Of a stretch of DNA of 64,000 bases, positions 11,864 to 20,368 are shown in pieces. A program made the position numbers and the translations under genes. The notes beneath the pieces were generated by a model. The model did no database searches. It was not told the origin of the DNA and saw nothing but the letters and a program-made list of their open reading frames with translations. This DNA is from Altimarinus sp041659565 (lineage in GTDB: Bacteria > Patescibacteriota > Gracilibacteria > BD1-5 > UBA6164). Position 1 is the stretch's first letter. Every line of letters starts with the position of its first letter. The stretch covers positions 248,001 through 312,000 of the forward strand of contig JBAZXZ010000001.1 in NCBI GenBank assembly GCA_041659565.1, read 5' to 3'.

Positions 11864-14776
11864 TTAGCTTGAGAAAGCTGTTAATATCTCTTTTCATTTA
11901 TTATCTACATCATCATTATTTGCAGGATTAATAATACAAAGATCATGTAATTCGTCTAATTTATTTACACCTAAAATAATTAATTCAAATGGTTTTTTTA
12001 TTGATTCCATATCACTTGTAAGTGATTCTAACTTTTCTTTTTCCATATTTAGTAAACTAAGTTGTTTGTATAATTCATCTTTTGCTTTTACTAATGAATC
12101 AGGGTTTGGGGCTGATCCAACTTTCGTTTGTGTTGGAGTAACTTTATTATCATTTATAAATTTACTTAATTGAGCATTTGCTATTCTTGTTTCTTTTTCT
12201 TTTTTTTCAATAAGTCAATTTGGTTTTTTAAGGTCTGTAATTCTATCATTATTTTTTTGTATTTCTGTTATTAATAATATATAAATTTCATTTATTATAG
12301 AATTTATATCTTCAAAATGTTTTTTCAAATCACCTTTATCCATTTTTGAGACATCTATTTTAAATAAAGAATCTAATTTCTTTATATTTTTTATTACTTT
12401 ATTGCTAACCCTCTTATTCTCTGAATAGACTGAATTAATTGTAATTTTTGTGTCTTGATCAGTAATTTGGGATAATTCTTCTGCTCTTGAATCTATATCA
12501 GCTTGTAAATTTTCAGCTTTAGAAGTTAACCTATCCGATACTTTATCAAAATAATATTTAATTCTTTTGTTAACATCTTTAGTAAGATTTGATGCTTTTG
12601 TAATTTTTATTTCATCAACAAATCAATCTTTTTCATATAATCATATATCTTCTTGGATTATACTTTGTATATCTACTTGTTCAGCCATCTCTGCCATATT
12701 TTGAGCATTTTGTGTTGAATAAATTCAATTTAAAAGAGCTGCTCTCTCTCTAGTTTCTCATATATCAAGTCATAAATTTGATACAACTGTTGTAAGTTCA
12801 GAAGCTCATCTAAATAATCAATTTAGTCAGAATGCAACAAGTGATGTTATATTATTTACTTTATCAGGAGTTAATGTTTTTACAAATTCTGAATCTCTAG
12901 TTCTATTTTCAATTATTTCATTTGTTCTCGTTCTAGTGTTTTTAACTAAATCAACTATTTTACTGCTTCATATATCAATTCATTGTCATGCTATTTCTAA
13001 TGGATAAGTAACTAATTTTGCTATTTTAAGTGGAAAAACACCTCATTTAGCAATCCCTTTTCTTTCTTTTGAAAGCCATGAATGATATGAATTTAATAAT
13101 CTATGACCATACTTTGCTCATACAAAAGCTCAAGTAGCTAATCAAGCTCAAGCTAATACACTTGTTGCTCATATAGCAGAAACAAGTCATATTCAGGCAT
13201 ATCAAGCATATGTAGCTGCTCAAATTGCAGTTCATCAAACCAATGCTTTTGCAGTAGCTTGTCAATAATTTTTACTAAATATAGAAGTCATAGCTGATGT
13301 TCTTCTAACAAAATTTGCTATAGCATAACCGTTTCTATCAGTAAACTGTTTTGAATCAAATCTATTGTCATCTCAATAGAAGATAGGATTAATATGTTCA
13401 TTTTGAGTTAATATACCATTTCTTAAAGTTAATCTATTTGCATCATTTGAATTTGGAGTCACATTTGCAATAGCACTATCTAATGCTATTCTTAAATTTA
13501 TATTATCTTCTTCATTTGCTCACAATATATATATATGTTTACTTTTCTTTAAATAATTAGTTAAAATAAATATTTCATCATCTGTAGCATATCATCTAGC
13601 TTGAATATCTTCTCAAATAGAAATAACTTTTTGTCTTTGATTTTTTTGCCATAAATTTATATCACTATCATAATCCTTTTTATTAACTCAAAATACTTGT
13701 TTTCTCTTTGAATCAAGTCTTTGTTTTGCAACAATTACAAACTCTTGTGAATAGTGTTCCAAGTATGCTCTAGTAAAATGTTCTTCAGTCATATTTGCAT
13801 CTTGTAAAGCATCTTTTATTTTTTCATCATTAAGGATTTTCTCTAGTTCAATATTTAAATCTACTCTTTTTTCATCAAAAAGTTTTTTAATATATGTTTT
13901 TTCATTAAATTTATTCCTGTCAGTTCACTCAATTTTTGCTAAAATAATATTTAATCTCCTTTTATCTGCATTTCTCAATATTCTTGAACTTTTTGCTAAT
14001 ACTCTCATTCATCATCTATTATAAGTATACATATTATTCAAAGCAGTACTCATATCTTCATAATGATGATCTAATTCATCAAGTGGAGTAAGTTTATCAG
14101 AAAGATTAAAATCTGTCGCTATAACATCAAGCTTTTCTTTACTTTCTGAACTTAAATCAGAATTACTAAGGATTCTAAAAACTTCCTCAATTTTTTTTAT
14201 TTTCTGTGCATCATTTGTTTGTCAAAAATGAAAAGTATACTTATCTAATTTTTCTTTTTCAACAAATTCTTTTAGTTTCAATATTGTTTTATCAAGTTTT
14301 TTTCTTTCTTCAGAATTTAATTTTGGTTTAAAGCTATTTAAAGCTGAATGTCTAAGTATGAATTTTTGAGATAAATCAAAGTTATTTGTTATATAATGTT
14401 CTATATTATTTAACCCGTTTCTTATACTATCCTGAATATATCTATAATCATCTAAATTGACTGTTCTAGCTGTTTCTCTACCAAATAATGAGATATAAAA
14501 AGCTAACTTATCTTTTAAAGATTTTTCTTTTAATAATTTTTCTTTATGACTAGGATCACTATTTATAGTAAAATTTGGACCTCAACCAAATGGAGTTATT
14601 TCTAGATTTGCTATATATTCTGTTATCTCATCACTTATCAATCTAGATCAATCTCATCACTCAAAAAAATTTAGAATTCAATTTATTCTTTCTGATGATA
14701 TAAGATTTCTTGTTGTAGATAATTGTGTTCTATCATACAATTCTGTTTGTTCTGTTCTTCTTGCTGTAGTAAGCAT
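11864..14776 (-). CDS. Large hypothetical protein with alanine/glycine-rich membrane hairpin, 970 aa
   Basis: Unrecognised. About 500 residues of mixed helical sequence come first, with basic-aromatic patches (YTYNRWWMRVLAKSSRILR). Residues about 505-560 then form an Ala/Gly-rich hydrophobic hairpin (GGTAIGAATYAGYAGIGLVS, then SVLAGAGLATGAFVG). Most glycines here are TGA; read as Trp the segment would make no sense. A shorter hydrophobic patch follows and the C-terminal 300 residues are helical and charged. It lies nine bases downstream of the coiled-coil gene at 14786-16654 and is surely co-transcribed with it. Confidence 0.8.
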
Positions 14777-14785
14777 ACTTTATAA

Positions 14786-16654
14786 TTAAGTATTAAAATA
14801 TTGCAATATATTTATAATTTTGGCATTGGTATCAAGACTTGGATTTACAATAATATTTAAAATTGTATAAGTTTTTTGTATTGGGTCTAGTTCTTTTTTT
14901 AATTTTGGATCCATTCTTTTTTTTCTATTTTCTAATTTAGAAATTTCTGCTACTATCTCTTTAAGTTTTTCTTTTTTATCTTGTAAATCTTTTTCACTTA
15001 TTTTTTCTTCTTCATTTTTCTTTAATAACTCTAAACTATTAATTTCTGTTTCTATTTCTTGTACTGTTTGTTTTTTTGTTTTAATATTAAATTTCAATTG
15101 ATTTATTTCATCTTCAGATTCTTGTCTTAATTCATCTATAAATAATTTCAAACTATCAATTTCTCATTTTAGTCTATATTTCTCTTGAATTTTTATTTCA
15201 TGTTCTTTTATTAATGGTTCTAAACTATAAATTTCTCATTCTAATTCTTGTTTTGTTTGAATTTTTATATTAATATTATCTGATATTTCATCTATTATTT
15301 TTTGATTATCTTTTAATTTTTCTTTAAATTTACTTAATTTTTCTTCTTTTAATGATTTTAAATCATTAATTTCTAATTCTAGTTTTTGGTATTGTTGAAC
15401 TTTTATATTATCTTCTAAAAATGATCAAGAAATATCAATTTCTCATTGTAGTTTTTGGAGCTCTTGAACTTTTATACCAATATCTTTTTCTAATTCTTCA
15501 ATTATATTTTGATGATTTTGTAATTTTTCATTTAATAACAATTTTAAATCATTAATTTCTCACTCTAATAATTGTTTCTTTTGAGTTTTTACTTCATATT
15601 CTTTAATTGATAATTCTAAACCATTAATTTCTCTGTCTAATTCCTGTTTTTCTTGATTTTTTTTCATAATATTATCTTCTAATTCTTCTGTTTTTTTATT
15701 TAATTTTTCTGATTTTATTCATAAAGATAATTCTAAATTTCAAATTTCTTTTTCAAGTATTTGTTTTTCTTGTGTTTTTATCTTAATATTTTTTTCTAAT
15801 TCTTCTGTTTTCTTATTAGAAACTCATCTAGATAATTCAAAATTATTAATTTCTCACTCTGTTGTTTGTTTTTCTATATTTTTTTTCTTAATATTTTCTC
15901 CTAAGTCTTTTATTTTTTTATTTAATTCGTCTATTTTTCATTTTAATTCATCTAGTTTTCAGTTTGATTCATCCTTTTTTTCATTTTCTATAATTTCTAT
16001 AAATCTTTTTATTATATGTTTGTTATAAAATGAAAATATTCATTCTCTTTCATTTTTTAAAATTTGAATAAAAGCATCTGTTTTATGAATATAAAAATCA
16101 TCTACTAAATCTTTTATTTGTTTTTCTATTCAATCTAATTCTAGAATATTATCTTGAATTTCTTTTAACAATTTTTTTTGCCTTTTACTTATTCATCTTT
16201 GTTTAATTCTATAAAAAATTAATTCACTGTCATTTGGAATATTTTTTTCTAAATTATCTAATTCTTTTTTCAGAGCGATTATTCTATCTTGAAAATTTTG
16301 TTTATTTAAAAAATTATTCCTACTGTACAATTCTATCAATTTTTCAAATTCAATATTTAATAAATTTTGATTAGCATATAAATCTGGTTTTATATCTTTA
16401 ATTTTTAATTTATTTTTTGTTTTCATTGAATTATTATTTGTTTTTTCATTTTTTGACTTAGTTCATTTATTGTTAGTAGAATTATTTTTGTCATTATTTT
16501 CTTTTGAATCATCTAATTTTTCTCAATTTAATATTTTATCAATATCATCTTCAACTTGATGCTTTGTTTTAAAAAAATCATCAAAATAATAAGAATTATT
16601 GGTTCTTAAAGTTTTATCACTAATTCAATGTGTAAGATTAATCTTTGTTCACAT
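14786..16654 (-). CDS. Repetitive coiled-coil protein, 622 aa
   Basis: Unrecognised, but the structure is plain. The first 160 residues are polar and Asn/Lys-rich. From about residue 220 the chain is a long coiled coil built of degenerate repeats of about 35-45 residues around the pattern KxQEKQxLExEIxxLExxxKE (for example KKQLLEGEINDLKLLL, KQELEGEIYSLEPLIKE). The repeats are visible in the DNA as recurring blocks. The final 60 residues (LDPIQKTYTILNIIVNPSLD) leave the heptad pattern. No membrane segment. It precedes the 970-aa membrane protein by nine bases, suggesting a scaffold or rod that works with it (inference). Confidence 0.8.
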
Positions 16655-16769
16655 AAAATATTAACTAAAAATAATATCTATAAAATAATATCATTTATTT
16701 TAAAATAATGCAAAAAATAAGACACTTCTTAAAAATGTCTTAAAATATATTTTAGATACACAACATAAT

Positions 16770-16895
16770 TTACACTTCATTTATAACTTCATACTCTAAA
16801 TTTAGATTTCAAACAAATGCAAATCCATAAACTTCTTTTATTCATTCTTGTTTCAATTTTGAAGCTGTTTCATTGAGAATTGATCCTGATCACAC
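16770..16895 (-). pseudogene. ComF/phosphoribosyltransferase C-terminal remnant
   Basis: With TGA as Gly this reads VGSGSILNETASKLKQEG, then KEVYGFAFVGNLN, ending in TAA. That is the PRPP-binding loop and following helix of the ComF family (usually VDD-V-TTGSTLNE). The rest of the gene is absent: no start codon or upstream domain is visible, and the frame runs straight into a palindrome. I call it a decayed fragment. The match covers only about 40 residues, so a general type I phosphoribosyltransferase is equally possible. Confidence 0.5.
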
Positions 16896-16905
16896 AAAAT
16901 AATTG

Positions 16906-16940
16906 TACTGTAAACAGTTTACAGTAAAGTGTTTACAGTA
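16906..16940. repeat. Three copies of TACTGTAAAC, two as a palindrome
   Basis: TACTGTAAAC and its reverse complement GTTTACAGTA face each other across one base (16906-16926); a third copy, GTTTACAGTA, follows at 16931-16940. It looks like an operator or a remnant of a short palindromic element. It lies some 110 bases before the likely hicB promoter, rather far for a simple HicB operator. Confidence 0.5.
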
Positions 16941-17017
16941 GAATTATTGATAGAATGTAGGTTATTTAAGATTTTCTCTAATTCCCCCTAGTTTTTTCAA
17001 TAAATCAAAACAAAAAT

Positions 17018-17045
17018 TTGATTTCAACTACTTTTTTGCTATACT
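17018..17045 (+). promoter_or_regulatory. Predicted hicBA promoter
   Basis: TTGATT (17018-17023) and TATACT (17040-17045) are 16 bases apart and resemble sigma-70 -35 and -10 boxes. The expected start of transcription is about 25 bases before the hicB ATG. Confidence 0.45.
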
Positions 17046-17075
17046 AAAAATATATAAATATTAAAGCATTTAATT

Positions 17076-17324
17076 ATGAATAAAGAAAAATACTTAGAAT
17101 TTGATATAAATTATTTTCAAGATGAAGATGGTATCTTTACAGCATTGATTCCACAAATCAAATGATGTATAGCGAGTTGAAAAACAATGGAAGAAGCATA
17201 CAATAATGCCATAGAATCTATAGATAGTTGTCTTGAAGCAAGAAATATAATAATCAACACTCTTATGAATATAAAATCAAAAAATATCAAATTTAATACA
17301 TATAAAACAAAATTATATGCCTAA
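17076..17324 (+). CDS. hicB: HicB-family antitoxin
   Basis: Antitoxin of a type II HicAB module. At 82 aa it shows the partially degraded RNase H fold typical of HicB: DINYFQDEDGIFTALIPQIKGCIASGKTMEEAYNNAIESI, quoted here in two overlapping ideas, the GIF-ALIP strand region and the TMEEAYNNA helix. It is short and has no clear C-terminal DNA-binding domain after about residue 65. It overlaps the hicA start by eight bases, so translation is coupled. The order antitoxin then toxin is one of the two known arrangements. Confidence 0.85.
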
Positions 17325-17535
17325 ATTACCAATTATATCTTATGATAATTTAAGAAAAAAAGTTTTGAGATTAAATTATGTTGAAATAAGAACAAAAAAA
17401 CATCCTGTTTATTATAATCCGATAAAGTGAATTACTCTACCAATTCCTTATCATAGTTGAGATGTACCAAAATGAACTTTGAGAGCTATTATAAATGAAT
17501 TATGATTAAGTGTTGAAGAATTTATCAAACTATAA
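17317..17535 (+). CDS. hicA: HicA-family mRNA interferase toxin
   Basis: A 72-aa toxin with the double-stranded RNA-binding-like fold of HicA; it cleaves mRNA until bound by HicB. It starts MPKLPIISYDNLRKKV, has a His in RTKKHPVYY at the usual catalytic-His position, and keeps the family's ending KGTLRAIINELGLSVEEF. Four internal TGA codons fall at glycine positions, for example VPKGTLR. The length is normal, so the pair looks complete and potentially active. Confidence 0.88.
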
Positions 17536-17537
17536 TT

Positions 17538-18272
17538 TTACCTGTTTTCTATAATTGATACCCAATTTCTTCCATTCTCAAATAATCTATTTTCTACTAC
17601 TTCAAATCAAGTTTCTTTAAACAAAAACTCTAATTCATCTGAAGAAAAACAGTGATAAAATCTAGTAAACTCCCCTATTTTAATATTATAATCTTCACTT
17701 CAAAACTCATTTTTTGAGTTTTTTATAACACTATTTTTATATTTTTCACTATTTAGTTCACTGTTTAATGCCCAATTAGTCATAAATATAATTCAATCTG
17801 GTTTTATTAGATTTTTTGCTTGTTTTAAGACTTCTAATCTTTCTTCTATAGTATGTAAATGGTGAAAAGATGCTATGAAAAAGATATAGTCAAAATTTTT
17901 AATAGTAGAAAACCCCCTAGCCCCCTTTATCGAGGGGGTAGATTCAATTCTAAGTTTTTGTAAATCAAGCATATCAAGAACTTGAAAATTATGATGCGGG
18001 TGAAGTTTTTTTGCTTCATCAATAAGTCATACAGATAAATCAGTTCATAAATAATTATCGATTTTTATTCAACTATTTTCAATATGAGCTAAAAGTCTTC
18101 AGTTTCAACAACCTACATCGAGAATACTTACTCAGCCCCCACCTAGCCTCCCCCTTGCAGGGGAGGGATTTTGATTCTTCAAAAAATCTATGAAATAATC
18201 TATTTCTTCCCATTTCATATTTTTTCTTGATTGTGAGAATGTAGTGGCAAAATTGTTGTAGTCTACTGACAT
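17538..18272 (-). CDS. Class I SAM-dependent methyltransferase with two in-frame palindromic inserts
   Basis: Small-molecule or RNA methyltransferase of unknown substrate, 244 aa. The SAM motif is ILDVGCGNGRLL near residues 50-61, followed by the acidic end of strand 2 (YLGTDLS), FDYIFFIASFHHLH and NLIKPDGIIFMTNW. Two GC-rich palindromes are translated within it: PSPARGRLGGG before motif I (DNA 18134-18170) and TPSIKGAGG after strand 3 (DNA 17911-17938). The second is nearly identical in DNA to the ends of the DUF559 element in tatD. The frame stays intact across both. Confidence 0.85.
17911..17938. repeat. Solo copy of the DUF559-element terminal repeat inside the methyltransferase gene
   Basis: This 28-base sequence matches the reverse complement of the left tatD repeat (4283-4310) except for one base: CTTTATCGAGGGGG here, CTTTATCAAGGGGG there. 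It is a GC-rich palindrome within a coding frame, translated as TPSIKGAGG. It looks like a palindromic repeat derived from, or mobilised by, the same element. Confidence 0.85.
18134..18170. repeat. GC-rich palindrome inside the methyltransferase gene
   Basis: The core CTCCCCCTTGCAGGGGAG is self-complementary, with C-rich flanking sequence. Translated on the minus strand as PSPARGRLGGG, just ahead of the SAM-binding motif. It resembles the other C/G-run palindromes of the window but has a different loop. Confidence 0.75.
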
Positions 18273-18341
18273 TGTTAATCGATTAGATATATTTTAAAAA
18301 TACAAGGAAGATTCCCTTCTTCAATGGAATGATAAAGTTTT

Positions 18342-20198
18342 TTACATCCTTTCTGGCATTTCTATTCATAAAATTTCAAATGAATCATTTAGAACTTGAG
18401 AAAATTGTAGAACTAGAAGTAATTTTAATTGTTTTTTGTTTTTATTTTCTTCGCTTAGTATATGGACTTTATTGTAAAATGAATTAAATTTCTTTGTGAG
18501 ATTATATGCATAATTACAAAGTATGTGTGGATAATAAGAAGTTGCTGTTTCTTCTAGTATAGTTTTATAGTTAAATAATTCTTTTGCTAAGTCTATTTCT
18601 TCGTCGTGATCAAAAGACTCCCCCTTAGTCCCCCTCAATTGAGGGGGAAAAGCGAATGATAATGAGCTAGGGGGAGTTCCACTTTTTTCTAGAATTTGTA
18701 TTGCTCTTACATAAGCATATTGGATATATGGTCAACTATTCCCTTCAAAAGTCATAAATTCATCCCAATCAAAAATCGTATCTAGAGTTCTATTTTTACT
18801 CAAATATCAGTATTTTATTGCTCAAATTCATATAATTTTTGATAATTTATCTAATTCTTGTTCAGTAAAATCCTCTCTTTTTTCAAGAATTATTTTTTTA
18901 GCTCTTGATTCAGCTTCATCAAGAAGTGCTTCAAGTTTAATAATTCTTCATTTACGAGTACTCATTGCTCAGTCCTTTAAGCTTATAAATCAGTTATATG
19001 CATGAAATAGTTCACAAGAGTCTCCCTCTTTTAAGTCCCCCTTATCAAGGGGGATGCCAACGGCAGGGGGATTTTGTTCTACCCACCCTGCCATTTTTGA
19101 GATAGTGAAAACTTGTTTTAAGTGAAGTTGTTGTCTTACATCCATAAAATATACTATTTTTTCTGGATTCCAGTTTTGCATTCTGTATTTTACACAAGCC
19201 AAATCAGAAGCTAGATAACCATGAGTTCAATCTCTTTTTTGTAGTATACAACTTGGGATTTTTGTATCATCAGAAAAAACTACTCATACTGAATTATCAT
19301 CGTTTTTTGTTGCAATTCACATTTTTACAAGTTCTTGCACAATAGATTTCATGTCATAAGTTAAATCTGGATAATTTTCAATTTTTGGCAGTCAAATCCC
19401 CTCATAGAAACTTTCTCATATATTGAAATCTGATTTTACATTAAGTCTATCAAGTTGAATATTTACACTTTGTATAGAATAAGATGTAAATTTTTTCCAT
19501 AATTTTATATAATCAGAGTTTCAAGTAGATAATTTTTTAAAAATATCTCTAAATTCAGATTCTAGATTAACATCTTTTTCAGATTCCTCTGTTATTTTAA
19601 TATATAATTGAAGTAAATGTTCTACTGCATTTTCTTTTAATTTTTGTTCATCTCACCATTTTTCATAAGCACATATAAGTTTTCAAAAAATTATTCACCA
19701 ATCTCACCAATGATTATCTCAAATTACATTATACCCAATTTTCCTAAACAAATTCACAAAAACCTGCCCTTGGTTTGGTGTACACATATGCCCTATATGA
19801 AGAGGTTTTCAGACATTTGCTCAGATGTAGTCAATAACTATTGTTTTTCATTCATTATTTTTGTCTTTTATATCTAATAAATCCTTGTGATTTTCTATAA
19901 AAAACTTTGATAAAAACTCTTTGTCTAGTCTTATATTTAAATAAGGTCAGGCAACTTCTAGATTTGAAAATATATTAAATTTTTCATTATTTTTTATAAA
20001 ATCTATGATTTCTTGCCCTATTTGGCTTGGTCATTTTTTAAGTATTTTTGAAAGTCAAAAACAAGGAAAAGCATAATCTCACATTTCTTTTTTTGGTGGA
20101 TTTTCTAGAGATATATCATCTATACTTATTTCAGTTTTATATAACTCATTTAGAATTTCTTGTAAAATGGCTTGTATATGTGATATTAATTTATTCAT
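18342..20198 (-). CDS. argS: Arginyl-tRNA synthetase with two in-frame palindromic inserts
   Basis: Charges tRNA-Arg; class I aminoacyl-tRNA synthetase, 618 aa. The N-terminal Add-1 domain is followed by the HIGH motif in GANVGKPLHIGHM (near residue 128), then the YLASDLA/ARG region, ELFHAYNGFISLKDGAMSTR (KMSKS-like MSTRKG), and the C-terminal DALR anticodon-binding domain with YAYVRAIQILEK. Two palindrome insertions are translated: NPPAVGIPLDKGDLK just before ELFHAYN (19033-19072) and SSLSFAFPPQLRGTKG between the catalytic and DALR domains (18617-18680). Both sit in loops, and the frame is preserved. Confidence 0.95.
18617..18680. repeat. GC-rich palindromic insert in argS (interdomain)
   Basis: The inner hairpin CCCCCTCAATTGAGGGGG is a perfect palindrome, and the outer segments ACTCCCCCT and AGGGGGAGT are complementary, giving a nested structure of about 64 bases. 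It is translated in frame between the ArgRS catalytic core and anticodon-binding domain. Confidence 0.8.
19033..19072. repeat. GC-rich palindromic insert in argS (catalytic-domain loop)
   Basis: The core TCCCCCTTATCAAGGGGGA is a near-perfect palindrome and is followed by TGCCAACGGCA, a second small hairpin. It adds about 15 residues immediately before the conserved ELFHAYN strand of ArgRS. Confidence 0.8.
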
Positions 20199-20368
20199 TA
20201 TTTATTAAATATTAAGTAAAAATCATTATAATTTGTTTATATCATTTATTATTTGAAATTATTTTGATTTTGCAAGTTTTTTTATATAATAAACTGCAAT
20301 TTATAGTTATGGTTTTAGTAATTCCATAATTATTAATTATTCATTATTAATTATTAATTAATTTTTAT

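Larger units (their letters stand above)
16655..17016. other. Intergenic region with gene remnant and palindrome
   Basis: The stretch between the coiled-coil gene and hicB has no intact gene. It holds a ComF-like phosphoribosyltransferase remnant, a three-copy TACTGTAAAC repeat right at the break point of that remnant, and a fragment TTCCCCCTAG near 16982 that resembles half of the GC-rich palindromes found elsewhere in the window. Confidence 0.6.

Noticed and set aside
13081..13266. TGA as tryptophan (code 4, Mycoplasma-type)
   Set aside because: The TGA codons fall in membrane segments rich in small residues, in Gly-specific motifs and in a poly-Gly run, where Trp would be absurd.
14786..16192. 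CRISPR-like periodic repeats in the coiled-coil gene
   Set aside because: The periodicity is degenerate and entirely coding, with no constant repeat and unique spacer pattern; no CRISPR array or cas gene is seen in the window.
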